This document shows positions 40,473-49,647 of a stretch of 64,000 bases of DNA, in pieces. How positions within the stretch are numbered: the stretch's first letter is position 1; each line of letters opens with the position of its first letter. Both the position numbers and the translations under genes were made by a program. Source of the DNA: Candidatus Baltobacteraceae bacterium (GTDB lineage Bacteria; Vulcanimicrobiota; Vulcanimicrobiia; Vulcanimicrobiales; Vulcanimicrobiaceae); NCBI GenBank assembly GCA_036488875.1, contig DASXGW010000007.1, positions 164,626-228,625 on the forward strand. The letters run 5' to 3'. The notes under the pieces were generated by a model. It worked only from the letters and a program-made list of their open reading frames with translations. It did no database searches and was not told where the DNA came from.

Positions 40473-42973
40473 CGAGCGATCGTCGCGCGCGCCTCTAGCG
40501 CCTGTTTCGCCACGGCGGCGAGGGCCTCGAGGTGCGCGCGAGTCAGCTCGTCGAGCTTTCCGTTGAGGGCCACGGCACAGTTGTGGGAGAGATCCTCGAG
40601 CTGCAGCCGCGCCAGCGATTGCGCGTCGGTAGGCGTACCGTCGGCCGGCGCGATCCAGAGCTGCGCGAGCCGTTTAGCAAAACGCATTTGAGCGTTACGC
40701 CGAACGACGCCCGCGCGCGCGACGGCTCCGCTTGCAATATCGCCGTAGATCCCGGTGCGCGACCAATCGAAGAGATCGACGAGCGTCATCGTCGTTCCAC
40801 GGCCGTACTTCGTGCTGAGATCGTCGATGCGCTGTAAGGTCAGCGGTGCGAAGAGTTCGCCGAGCGCCTGATCCTGCGCGCTGCCGGCGATCTCGACGAT
40901 CGGAACATCGTGTCGCGGTGCAGGATTGTAGGCCCAGGTTCCACCGGCTTCGAGCGAGCTGGCCTCGTCATAGGTCAAGCGATTGAGGACGTCGGGATTG
41001 AAGTGCCAGGCCGCGTCGGAGAACAGGTACTGCTGCAGCGTCCGCCACGCGGCGTATTCGTCCGCGCGCGACACGGGCTGCAACGGCGGCTTACTGCGCG
41101 GATCGCCGGCGTTAGCCCGCGAGAGGTATTCACCGCCGATAATATGTGCCGGCATCGTCGCGTCGCGCACGTAGTAGCGCAGCGGACGCAGGAAGGCGCG
41201 CCGCGCTTCTTCGTAGGACTGGCCTTGCGCCGGAAACCGCTTGGCCACCGAGTCGAGAATGCCGTGCAGCATCGCCAGCTGCGTGCGTTCCCACGTTAAC
41301 GGACGATCGCTAAGGTCGTACATCTGCACGCGCGGATCGATGGCATGCCCCTGGTCGAAGAAGGCGTCTTCGTCCGACGCGAAGCGATACGTCGGATCGC
41401 TCCAGCGCGAAGCGAGCGCGTTGAGCGCGCCTACTTCGGCTCGCGGCGTCGTCGCGTTGGGGACGTACTCGTATCCCCATTTGACGGCGTAGTAATCGTA
41501 GGGCCCAAGCCCGAGCTGAAGATAATCGCCTTGCGGCGTGCCTTTCGGCCACAGGTTCACCGGCGCGTACTCCATCACACTGCTGCCCACGCCGTGGCGT
41601 GCGGTGAAGTTGCGGTCTTGCAGATCTTTGGCTGTATACGCCATCGATCCGATGAAGTTGTGCTGGAGGCCGAGGTCGTGGCCCGACTCGTGCAGCACGA
41701 CCGCGCGAATCGCTTGAATCGTGTAGTTCGCTTCGAGCGCCTCGCTGTCGGGGAGTCCGCGCGCGGGCGCGATAACGTAACGGTAGGTTTGACCGGAGAG
41801 TCCCTCAACCGAATCGATGTTGATGCCGGCGTTGATTTCCTGGCCCGTGCGAGGGTCGGTCACGATCAGCGCCTCGGCGCCGTATTGCGGTGTCGACGAG
41901 TCGAACCAACGCACCATATTGTGTCGGATGTCGTCGGGATCGAAGCTCGACGAACCGTCGGGCTGCTGCTCGACCTTCACGGCGTCCAGAATGCCGATCT
42001 TCGTAAACGCGTCGTTCCACGTCATCAACGCGTCGGCGATCGTTTGCCGATATGCCATTGGAACGTCGTTGCTCAACGTGAAGATCAGGGGATTTCGGGC
42101 CGCCGAGGGCGTGCCGGGCGTCGCCGGATCGAAGTTCCAGCGGCTGACGTAGTACACGTTACGCGTCGGATTGGCGTCGCTTTGAAAATCGATCAGCGGC
42201 TGCTCGAAGTAGCCGACGCGCGGATCGGCGATGCGCGGCATGTAACCGCCCGCGGGAGCGGCGATGAAGTTGTACGTCATCTTGACTTCGACGCTGCGCG
42301 GATCCGGCACGTTGTCGATCACGTCGGGATCGTCGCTCGACCAGGTTTGGCTGACGCGAAGGATGGTGTTTTGCGGGAAGGCTTTGGCTTCGATGAAGTA
42401 CGAGCGGCCCGAGTCGAGTTTGTAATGGTGCTGCGGCTTGTCGTCGAGCGCGTCGAACTGTGCCTGTAGGTCCGCGACGTCTTCCAGAAACGGCGTGGCC
42501 GCGATGACCACGGCGGTCGGCGACTCGGAAACGATCGGCGTGACGGCAACGACGGAGCTGGGCAACGATTCCCGTGCGCCGACACTTTGCGGCGTGTTCG
42601 GATCGACTTTCGCAAACGTGTTCGGCCAGCGAATGACCAGCGAGTTCTCCGCGCGCTCGAAGTGAATGATGCGCCCCGGCGCGACGTACGGCTCGCCCGG
42701 CGCCGGTCCGAAGCCCCCCAAACCGGTGGTCGGAACGGACGTTTCGATCAGGTCCGCGCCGAGTTGCGCTTTGGGGATCGACAGATAGACTTTCCCGTTT
42801 TTCTTGATGACGGCGATCAGTCCGGGCGACACCTGAGCGTCTTTGACGAAGGTTTCATAGGGTGCGGGCGACGCCGACCCCGAAGCTCCCTTGCCGTCTT
42901 CCTGAGCGAGTGCTCCGGCCGTTGCGAACGCAAACGCCGCGACGGCGCTAAGGCAACATCGAAGATAACGCAT
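40469..42973 (-). CDS. Secreted zinc metalloprotease (DUF5117/DUF5118 type)
   Basis: 834 residues with signal peptide CLSAVAAFAFATAGALAQ. An N-terminal DUF5118/5117-like beta region (IAVIKKNGKVYLSIPKAQLG; FERAENSLVIRWPN) precedes a metzincin-like catalytic domain with HESGHDLGLQHN near residue 430, giving the HExxHxxGxxH zinc ligands. SSVMEYAPVNLWP about 30 residues later supplies the Met-turn. A helical C-terminal region follows. The family is widespread in Bacteroidota and Acidobacteriota-like genomes; natural substrates are unknown. It is transcribed divergently from the PaiB operon. Confidence 0.9.
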   Translation of the reverse strand: MRYLRCCLSAVAAFAFATAGALAQEDGKGASGSASPAPYETFVKDAQVSPGLIAVIKKNGKVYLSIPKAQLGADLIETSVPTTGLGGFGPAPGEPYVAPGRIIHFERAENSLVIRWPNTFAKVDPNTPQSVGARESLPSSVVAVTPIVSESPTAVVIAATPFLEDVADLQAQFDALDDKPQHHYKLDSGRSYFIEAKAFPQNTILRVSQTWSSDDPDVIDNVPDPRSVEVKMTYNFIAAPAGGYMPRIADPRVGYFEQPLIDFQSDANPTRNVYYVSRWNFDPATPGTPSAARNPLIFTLSNDVPMAYRQTIADALMTWNDAFTKIGILDAVKVEQQPDGSSSFDPDDIRHNMVRWFDSSTPQYGAEALIVTDPRTGQEINAGINIDSVEGLSGQTYRYVIAPARGLPDSEALEANYTIQAIRAVVLHESGHDLGLQHNFIGSMAYTAKDLQDRNFTARHGVGSSVMEYAPVNLWPKGTPQGDYLQLGLGPYDYYAVKWGYEYVPNATTPRAEVGALNALASRWSDPTYRFASDEDAFFDQGHAIDPRVQMYDLSDRPLTWERTQLAMLHGILDSVAKRFPAQGQSYEEARRAFLRPLRYYVRDATMPAHIIGGEYLSRANAGDPRSKPPLQPVSRADEYAAWRTLQQYLFSDAAWHFNPDVLNRLTYDEASSLEAGGTWAYNPAPRHDVPIVEIAGSAQDQALGELFAPLTLQRIDDLSTKYGRGTTMTLVDLFDWSRTGIYGDIASGAVARAGVVRRNAQMRFAKRLAQLWIAPADGTPTDAQSLARLQLEDLSHNCAVALNGKLDELTRAHLEALAAVAKQALEARATIAR

Positions 42974-43041
42974 AGCGAAGGCTGGAGTTCAGCGAGGCCT
43001 GAAATAGACCTATGAGGTTTGAGTTCTCTGAGGATTTTTTG

Positions 43042-43659
43042 ATGTACATCCCACCGGCTTTTTCAGTCGACGATCGTCGTTGGGCGGTGGCGTTGATGGA
43101 GCGCTACCCGTTTGGCGTGCTCGTCACCTGCGACGCTCCCTATGCGGTGACCACTCACTTGCCGATGTTTCCGTTCGAACGGGAAGGCGCGCTCTACATC
43201 GCCGGTCACGTCGCAGCCGCCAATCCCCACGTCACGTCGATCGCGGCCGGCGCGCCGGCGACGGCGGTCTTCACGGGTGCGCACGCGTTCGTTTCGGCTT
43301 CGTGGTATACAGAGCCGTACGCGACGGTGCCGACCTGGAACTACAGCGCCGTGCGGGCTTCGGGCAGCCTGCAGACGACCTCCGCTCGGGACGTCGTGCG
43401 CGAGCTCTCGGAACGATTTGAAGGCAACGCTCCCGGCGCTTGGCGGATTGACGGCCTATCGCCGGAGTACCTCGAGAAGCAGCTGCGCGGCATCGTCGCG
43501 TTCGAGATGCGCGTCGACGTTCTCGACGCCAAAGCCAAGTTGAGTCAAAACCGCACCCAGGAAGATCGAGCGCGGGTCGAGCGCGCGTTGGCCGGTTCCG
43601 ACGATCCGATGGATCGCGCGTGCGCCGCGGCGATGCGCGAAAGCGAGGAACGGTGCTAG
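43042..43659 (+). CDS. PaiB-like FMN-binding protein
   Basis: 205 residues from ATG43042, with GAGGA eight bases upstream and the family-typical start MYIPPAF; ATG43012 would add ten residues. Conserved blocks: FGVLVTCDAPYAVTTHLPM, GHVAAANPH, VFTGAHAFVSASWY and VPTWNYSAVRASG, then IVAFEMRVDVLDAKAKLSQNR. PaiB-like proteins have a split-barrel flavin-binding fold and are described as negative regulators, though many may be reductases. It overlaps the radical SAM gene by seven bases. Confidence 0.9.
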   Translation: MYIPPAFSVDDRRWAVALMERYPFGVLVTCDAPYAVTTHLPMFPFEREGALYIAGHVAAANPHVTSIAAGAPATAVFTGAHAFVSASWYTEPYATVPTWNYSAVRASGSLQTTSARDVVRELSERFEGNAPGAWRIDGLSPEYLEKQLRGIVAFEMRVDVLDAKAKLSQNRTQEDRARVERALAGSDDPMDRACAAAMRESEERC

Positions 43660-45137
43660 CCGTCAACGACTACACGCTGCTCAAAAGCGTGCGCGCGGTG
43701 TGTCCGCGCTGCTTTGCCGAGAACGAGGACTTCGATCCGGAGTATCCCGACGACATCTGCGACGGGCATCTCGTCGAGCGCGACGGCCGCGTCTATCTGC
43801 GCCGGTTCTGCCGGCGCGGCCACGGCGAAGTCTGGTCGCTGTACGAAGAGAACGCGCCGCTATGGCGCTACCTGCAGCAGTGGCGCGTGCCGACCAAGGT
43901 CGTCAATCCCGATACCGAGCAGATCTTTCCGGTACCGATGGGCTACGAGTACGGATTGGGCCCATCGCATCTGCAGCATTCGTGCATCTATCTGCTCGAC
44001 ATCACGATGCAATGCAATCTGTCGTGTCCGGCCTGCTTTACCAGCTCGAGCCCCTCGGTCTCGCAGTATCTGCCGCTCGATCAAATTCTCCGCGCCGTCG
44101 AGACGGCGATCGAGCGCGAGGGCGGCCGTTTAGACGTCGTGATGCTCAGCGGCGGCGAGCCGACGATTCATCCCCAGATCGGCGCGATCGTCGACCGCCT
44201 GGCGGCGCTTCCCGTGACGCGCATCTTGATCAATACCAACGGCATCCGGCTGGCCAACGAAGACGCGTTTCTCGAGAAGCTCGCATCCTATCGCGATCGC
44301 GTCGAGGTGTATCTCCAATACGACGGACAGCGCGCGAGCACGCAGGAGGATTTTCGCGGCGTCGATCTCACCGAGCTCAAGGCCCGCGTCGTCGAGCGTC
44401 TTTCGCGGGCGCGCATCTTTACGACTCTGGCGATGACGGTCGGTACGCACAACGCCGATCAAATCGGCGAGGTGCTCGACACGGCGTTTAGCACGCCGTA
44501 CGTCGGCGGCGTTATGTACCAGCCGCTCTTTGCCTCGGGCCGCGCGCCGCACATCGATCCGATGGATCGCGTTACGACGACCGGCGTCCTGTCGCGAATC
44601 GAAAGTCAATCGCGTAACGGCGCTCGCGCGCGCGATCTCATCGCGCTGCCGTGCAGCCATCCGGATTGCTGTTCGATCGGATACTTCATCAAGGGAAAGG
44701 ACGGCGCGTATACCGGCCTCGCGTCGATCGTCGGAGAAGACGCGCTGCGCGACAACTTGAGCCTGTTCGGCAATACGATTTCGTTTTCGGAGCCGTTAGG
44801 CGCGATCCGCAACGCGCTCTTCGGCATCATGTCCGAGACGATGACGCTCTCGCGCCCGCAGCTGCTCGATCATCTTCGGACGCTGTGCAGTGCGTGCGAT
44901 CTGTCCTTTACCAGCGGTTTCGTCGGCGAGCGCGTCAAGCGCGTTACCGTCAAGCATTTCATGGACGCAAACACGCTGATCGCCGAGCGCTTGGAGCAGT
45001 GCTGCGTGCACGTCGCGGGTGCTGGAAACGACCCCGTCCGCATGCCGTTTTGCGCGGCCCGATTGTTTCCCAAAGTGCGAGAACGCGCCCTTGAAGGCAC
45101 CGTTTCCCGTGCGGCGAATCGCACCGTCCCCACATAA
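43653..45137 (+). CDS. Radical SAM enzyme of the COG1964/tetraether-synthase-like group
   Basis: 494 residues from GTG43653, set by GAGGAA upstream and the overlap with paiB. N-terminal Cys pairs (VCPRC, RRFCRRGHG) form a probable extra metal or Fe-S site. The radical SAM core has C121-N-L-S-C125-P-A-C128, then MLSGGEPTIHPQ, INTNGIRLA, VYLQYDGQR, MYQPLFASGR and LPCSHPDCCSIGY. The C-terminal region adds CSACDLSF, VKHFMDANTL and CCVHV...RMPFCAARLFP. This order and these blocks match the MJ0619/Tes group, which couples lipid tails in archaea, and bacterial relatives proposed for membrane-spanning lipids. Other members have unknown reactions, so the substrate is open. It lies in an operon with a PaiB-like flavoprotein and probably the VOC protein. 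Confidence 0.85.
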   Translation: MLAVNDYTLLKSVRAVCPRCFAENEDFDPEYPDDICDGHLVERDGRVYLRRFCRRGHGEVWSLYEENAPLWRYLQQWRVPTKVVNPDTEQIFPVPMGYEYGLGPSHLQHSCIYLLDITMQCNLSCPACFTSSSPSVSQYLPLDQILRAVETAIEREGGRLDVVMLSGGEPTIHPQIGAIVDRLAALPVTRILINTNGIRLANEDAFLEKLASYRDRVEVYLQYDGQRASTQEDFRGVDLTELKARVVERLSRARIFTTLAMTVGTHNADQIGEVLDTAFSTPYVGGVMYQPLFASGRAPHIDPMDRVTTTGVLSRIESQSRNGARARDLIALPCSHPDCCSIGYFIKGKDGAYTGLASIVGEDALRDNLSLFGNTISFSEPLGAIRNALFGIMSETMTLSRPQLLDHLRTLCSACDLSFTSGFVGERVKRVTVKHFMDANTLIAERLEQCCVHVAGAGNDPVRMPFCAARLFPKVRERALEGTVSRAANRTVPT

Positions 45138-45162
45138 ATACGAGAAGAGGAGAGCCTCACCA

Positions 45163-45537
45163 ATGACGACGGCAGCCAAAGTTGGTATTACCGGTATCGA
45201 CGCCAGCTACTATCTAACAAAGGATCTTAATAAAGCGACCGCTTTTTACACGGGTCTGTTCGGTACGGAGCCCACGATGCACGTGCCCAATATGGTTTCG
45301 GAGTGGACGTTCGACCAAGACGGCACCACGTTCGGACTCTACCAGCCCGAAGACGCCGCGAACTGGCGTCCCAGCGGCGGCGTGCTCTTCCACGTCGACG
45401 ACATTAATGCGTCAAAAGACGCGGCCTCGGCCGCCGGCTCCACGTTCGACGAGCACGTCGAAGAAACGCCCGGCTGCTATATGGCCTTCGGCAACGATCC
45501 GGAGGGTAACAGCTTCATCCTGCATCAGCCGAAGTAA
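45163..45537 (+). CDS. VOC-superfamily (glyoxalase-like) protein
   Basis: 124 residues from ATG45163, with AAGAGGAGAG upstream. It has the paired beta-alpha-beta-beta-beta halves of the vicinal oxygen chelate fold: YYLTKDLNKATAFYTGLFG near residue 15 and GVLFHVDDINASKDAA near 80, ending NDPEGNSFILHQPK. The terminal Glu and one His fit metal ligands, but the full set is uncertain. The substrate is unknown; some members act in resistance or aromatic ring cleavage. It is the last gene before a strong terminator. Confidence 0.85.
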   Translation: MTTAAKVGITGIDASYYLTKDLNKATAFYTGLFGTEPTMHVPNMVSEWTFDQDGTTFGLYQPEDAANWRPSGGVLFHVDDINASKDAASAAGSTFDEHVEETPGCYMAFGNDPEGNSFILHQPK

Positions 45538-45556
45538 TCGGCGCAAAGCACCTTCC

Positions 45557-45588
45557 GAGGAGCCCCCAACCGGGGCTCCTCGTGTTTA
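45557..45588 (+). terminator. Intrinsic terminator after the VOC gene
   Basis: GAGGAGCCCC (45557-45566) and GGGGCTCCTC (45572-45581) form a perfect 10-bp GC-rich stem with a 5-nt loop, followed by GTGTTTAG. The T-run is short, but position and stem strength fit a terminator for the PaiB-radical SAM-VOC operon. Confidence 0.8.
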
Positions 45589-45618
45589 GGCCAGCCGCTC
45601 GGTTGGTATAAAAATAGC

Positions 45619-48198
45619 GTGCAGTCAACGCGACTGATGCGCTCGCGCATCAACGATCGCCTGGCCCGCGCAACGCAATATCCGATCGCGCTGATCGTCG
45701 CTCCGGCGGGATTCGGTAAAAGTGTCGCGTTGCGTGACTTCTTGCTGAGCACGCGCGCCGAGGTCACTCGCTGCGACATCCGCCCCGAGAACGGAACCTT
45801 GCTCGCCTTTGCGCGTCGCCTAAGCGAAACGCTTGCGAGCGTCACCCCGAGCATCGCGGCGGCATTCCCCGAGATGCAGCAGCGCATCATGGAGACCGGC
45901 GAGCCGATCGAGCGCCTCTGCGACTGGTTCGTCGAGCATCTCAAACGCACGTCGTGCACGATCGTCGTCGACGATCTCCATTTTGCCGATCCGCCGGCGA
46001 TCGCGTTTCTCGTGGACTTGATCGACCGCACCTACGAGCGCATTCATTGGATTATCGCGACGCGGTCGGACGCCGAGCTTCCGGTCGCGTCGTGGCTGGC
46101 GTACGGGCGCATGGATCTGGGCGTCGACGAGAGCGTCCTGCGCTTTACGCCCGAAGAAGCACTCGCGGCGGCCGACGAAGCGCAATCGGGCATCGAACCC
46201 GACGAAGTGGAGGCGCTGCGCGAGCTGACCGAAGGCTGGCCCGTCGCGATTGCCATCGCCTTGCGAACGCACACGCACGCATCCGACTTACGTTCGGCCG
46301 CGGGTGCCTACGAAGCCGCGACGCGCGAGATGATTTACCGGTATCTCGCCGAGCAGGTGTTCGCGGGGCTCTCCGAAGCGCAGCGCAACTTCCTGCTCGC
46401 GACGTCGGTGTTCTCGACGTTCGACGTCGGCATCGCGCAAACGCTCGGCGGCAGCGACTTCATCGCCGACCTGCGCCGGGGCGTCGCGTTCCTCAACGAG
46501 ATCTCGCCGGGACGATATCGCTATCACGATCTGTTCGCCGCATTTCTCGAGACCGAACTGCGCCGCTTGGGCGAAAGTGCGTGGGCGGGCGTGCTCTGCT
46601 ACGCCGGTCAGCTCATGGAAGAACGCGGAGAGTCCGCGGCTGCCCTCGTCCTCTATACGAAAGCCGGCGACGCCGGATCGATCCTGCACGTGATCGAGCG
46701 CGACGGTTTTGCGCTCTTCGAACGCGGTCACGCCGACGCGCTGGCTGCCGCGCTCGACGCGGTCCCCGACGCGATTCGCAACGCGAACGCCGCCGCACTG
46801 GGCTTACGCGCGACGCTCGACGCGGCGCGCGGACACTTCGATTCGTGCCGGCGCGGTTTCGTGGCCGCAATCGAGCGCGCGCAAGACGACGCGCTGCGGT
46901 TGGCGCTGGTGCATCGTTACGCGATCGAACTGGTGCGGCACGAGCGCGCGTGCATCGAGCTGCTCGAACCGTACGCCACCAACGAACTCGTCGTGCCGGC
47001 CATGCGAGCGCCGCTGCTCGGCACCCTTGGCACCGCGCTCGCGCGCGTCGGACGCGTCGAAGAGGCCATCGCGACCATCGCGCAGGCCCTCGAATACGTC
47101 GACGGTTCGACCGACGACGATACGCTGGCGCGGCTCTACCAGCAGGCAGCTTACGTGTACCGGCTCGAGTCCACGCACCAGCAAGCGCAGAACTACGCGA
47201 CGCTCGCCGTCGAGCTCGCGCTGCAGCGCAATCTCAACGAAGTTGCCGTGCGCGCGTACAGCGTGCTCTATCAAATCGCCTACGACGACGGCGACGATCC
47301 CATCGAATGCTTGACGATTCTCGACAAGCTGCTCGAGTGCGCGCGCAAGGGGGGCAGCACGCAGGCGCTGCTCTACGGACTGTTGGCGACGTACGCCATC
47401 GAAGCCGAGCGCGGAAACGAAGCGATGCTCGAACGGCTCGATCGGGAGCTGCAGGCGATCGTGGGCGGATTGCCGCGCGTTCGTGCCGAGGTCTTGCTGC
47501 CCGCGATGGCGCTGCGCGCGGGTTGGGAACGCGACTTTCACCGAGCCTACGAACTCCTCGCGGGCACGACCGAGCTGCAAACCAACCACGAACGCTGCGC
47601 GTACCGGGCATCGGAACTTGCGCTTTACGCGCTCGCGGCAGGCATGCGTGCCGAAGGCGAAGCCGCGCTCGGCGAAGCGCTGTCCGCGCTCGCGTTGTGC
47701 GAAGCGTCCACGCGGCGCACCTTGCGCGCGCGGGTGATGGTGGCGTGTGCGGAACTGCTGCGCGGTCATACCGCATCGGCGCACCGCTACTTGAGTGAAG
47801 TCGAACGTGCGCTGGTTCCGTCGATGCGCTGGCTGCGCGCGTTCGCGCACGTCGCGCGCACGCTCTACCGGGTCGCGCTCGGACAAGCCGACCGGCTCGT
47901 GCTCGCGGGCGCACTCGAGCGACTGCGCGCCGAACAGCTTGGGGGAATCGCTCGCTTGCTCGAGGCGATGCCGTTCCCGCAGAGCAGCGAGGGCGGCTAC
48001 TCGACGCTCACGCCCGCCGAACGCGACATCTTACATCTGCTCGCCACCGGCGCGAGCACCAAAGAGATCGCCGCGAAATCGGGACGCAGTCCACGGACGG
48101 TCGACACGCACATTCGTTCGCTCTGCCAGAAGCTGCGCTGCAGCGGCCGGCGCGCCGCCGTCGCGCTTGCTACGGGTTCGGGCTGGGTACAGACGTGA
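45619..48198 (+). CDS. MalT-like LuxR-family transcriptional regulator
   Basis: 859 residues from GTG45619. It lacks a long N-terminal extension: Walker A APAGFGKS is already at residues 29-36, as in MalT. Walker B IVVDDLHFADPP and the sensor IATRSDAELP follow, then LTEGWPVAIAIAL of the winged-helix part. About 450 residues of TPR-like helices and a C-terminal LuxR HTH (LTPAERDILHLLATGASTK...RTVDTHIRSLCQKL) complete it. In MalT the repeats bind the inducer; here it is unknown. The stop codon overlaps the start of a secreted sedolisin-like protease (GTGA), so the regulator and protease are co-translated. Confidence 0.9.
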   Translation: MQSTRLMRSRINDRLARATQYPIALIVAPAGFGKSVALRDFLLSTRAEVTRCDIRPENGTLLAFARRLSETLASVTPSIAAAFPEMQQRIMETGEPIERLCDWFVEHLKRTSCTIVVDDLHFADPPAIAFLVDLIDRTYERIHWIIATRSDAELPVASWLAYGRMDLGVDESVLRFTPEEALAAADEAQSGIEPDEVEALRELTEGWPVAIAIALRTHTHASDLRSAAGAYEAATREMIYRYLAEQVFAGLSEAQRNFLLATSVFSTFDVGIAQTLGGSDFIADLRRGVAFLNEISPGRYRYHDLFAAFLETELRRLGESAWAGVLCYAGQLMEERGESAAALVLYTKAGDAGSILHVIERDGFALFERGHADALAAALDAVPDAIRNANAAALGLRATLDAARGHFDSCRRGFVAAIERAQDDALRLALVHRYAIELVRHERACIELLEPYATNELVVPAMRAPLLGTLGTALARVGRVEEAIATIAQALEYVDGSTDDDTLARLYQQAAYVYRLESTHQQAQNYATLAVELALQRNLNEVAVRAYSVLYQIAYDDGDDPIECLTILDKLLECARKGGSTQALLYGLLATYAIEAERGNEAMLERLDRELQAIVGGLPRVRAEVLLPAMALRAGWERDFHRAYELLAGTTELQTNHERCAYRASELALYALAAGMRAEGEAALGEALSALALCEASTRRTLRARVMVACAELLRGHTASAHRYLSEVERALVPSMRWLRAFAHVARTLYRVALGQADRLVLAGALERLRAEQLGGIARLLEAMPFPQSSEGGYSTLTPAERDILHLLATGASTKEIAAKSGRSPRTVDTHIRSLCQKLRCSGRRAAVALATGSGWVQT

Positions 48199-49391
48199 GA
48201 ACCGTGCTACGCTCGAACGGCCTTGCGGCGCTCCTGGCTGCTTTTGCGTTATCTGCCTGCAGTAACGCGACGCCGTCCATGGTCGCGCCCTCCGGTCGTG
48301 CGCCGGCGCCGGCACCGGTTCACATGCATCCCGCCGAAGGCGCCAACGCGCTGCCCGGCGAGGGTGCCAACGCGTTGCCCGGAGCGACGCTGCCGTGCGT
48401 CTTCAATCCGGCGCAAGGTCAGGCCAACTGTACCGTCGCGATCAACACGAATATTCCGCCGGCAAGTAATCCGACGGAGCCCGCGTCGTTGATTCCCGGC
48501 CTGCATCCATCCGATCTCATCGGTGCGTACGCTCTGCCCTCGCAAAATCGGGGACAACTGGTCGCGATCGTCGACGCCTACGACGATCCGACCGCCGAAT
48601 ACGATCTGGGCGTGTATCGAACGGCGTTCGGTATAAAAGCGTGCACGACGTCCAACGGATGTTTCCGGAAGGTCAACGAGCGCGGCGGCAAGCCGTATCC
48701 GTCGGCGAACACCGAGTGGTCCGACGAGATCGCACTCGATCTCGACATGGTCTCGGCGGCGTGTCCGAACTGCACGATTCTGCTCGTCGAAGCGAACTCG
48801 GCATCGATCGACGACCTCGGCACGTCGGTCGATGAAGCCGTCGCCCTCGGAGCGCGCGTGATCAGCAATAGTTATTACGCCTTCGAGTGGCAGCAAGAAG
48901 CGTCCGAAGACGCGCACTACCGCCACAACGGCACGGCGATTACCGTTAGCTCCGGCGACGCGGCCGAGACGTTCTATCCCGCGGCGTCGCCGTACGTTAC
49001 CGCCGTCGGCGGGACGTCGCTCAAAGGGAGCACCGGAGCGTGGGCCGAGTCGGCTTGGTCGTACGCGGGCGGCGGCTGCACGCAATACGAACCGCGGCCG
49101 AGCTATCAGAGCGGCGTCGTGAAGTGTTCGAAGCGTTCGTCGGTCGACGTTGCCGCGATCGCCGATCCGCAAACCGGCGTCGCAACGTTCGCAACGAGCG
49201 CGGGCGGCTGGATCGTTGCCGGCGGCACCAGCGTGGGCGCGCCGCTGGTAGCGTCCGCCTACGCGCTATCCGGAAATCTCCAGGGACCGGCGTATTCGTA
49301 TCAACATCGCGGCGCGTTTGCCGACGTGCTCCCGGCCGGTTACGATTTCCGTACGGGAATCGGCACGCCTAACGGCGTCGCGGGGTTGTAG
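48195..49391 (+). CDS. Sedolisin-like (S53) secreted serine-carboxyl protease, no large propeptide
   Basis: 398 residues from GTG48195, overlapping the regulator stop by four bases. The signal ends FALSACS, a lipobox. Two copies of the heptapeptide GANALPG follow at about 49-64. The catalytic domain carries Glu178 and Asp182 (SDEIALDLDM), Asp255 (SSGD) and Ser346 (GGTSVGAP), the set expected for sedolisins. These enzymes usually carry a prokumamolisin propeptide of about 180 residues; only about 100 residues lie before this domain, and they do not resemble it. The calcium site near the C-terminus (YDFRTGIGTPNG) is present in outline. Confidence 0.85.
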   Translation: MRTVLRSNGLAALLAAFALSACSNATPSMVAPSGRAPAPAPVHMHPAEGANALPGEGANALPGATLPCVFNPAQGQANCTVAINTNIPPASNPTEPASLIPGLHPSDLIGAYALPSQNRGQLVAIVDAYDDPTAEYDLGVYRTAFGIKACTTSNGCFRKVNERGGKPYPSANTEWSDEIALDLDMVSAACPNCTILLVEANSASIDDLGTSVDEAVALGARVISNSYYAFEWQQEASEDAHYRHNGTAITVSSGDAAETFYPAASPYVTAVGGTSLKGSTGAWAESAWSYAGGGCTQYEPRPSYQSGVVKCSKRSSVDVAAIADPQTGVATFATSAGGWIVAGGTSVGAPLVASAYALSGNLQGPAYSYQHRGAFADVLPAGYDFRTGIGTPNGVAGL

Positions 49392-49581
49392 CCCAGAACG
49401 ACCAGCGTTTTCTTCGGCAGCGGTCGCAGACCCAGCGCGATACGATGTGACCCGTTTCCAGTTCGATTAAGCGGATCATGCCGCACTTCTCGCACACACC
49501 GTGCGCGTCGCCGTCGCTAAAAAAGCAGAACGTTTCAGTCGGCTTCCCGCAGGCGCAGGCGAGTTGCGGTGTGGGCGTCAT
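49369..49581 (-). CDS. Small zinc-ribbon-like protein
   Basis: 70 residues from ATG49581. Three Cys pairs (ACACG, VCEKCG, VCDRCRRK) suggest one or two zinc sites. A basic C-terminus (RRKRW...PRRR) is compatible with nucleic acid binding. The 3' end overlaps the convergent protease gene by 23 bp. No family recognised; the Cys pattern rather than homology supports it as real. Confidence 0.55.
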   Translation of the reverse strand: MTPTPQLACACGKPTETFCFFSDGDAHGVCEKCGMIRLIELETGHIVSRWVCDRCRRKRWSFWATTPRRR

Positions 49582-49647
49582 ACCACAAGTGTGCCCGGCC
49601 GCGGATTGAAACGAACTGCGTAATTTTGCGTATGGGCCGTGGCCCAT

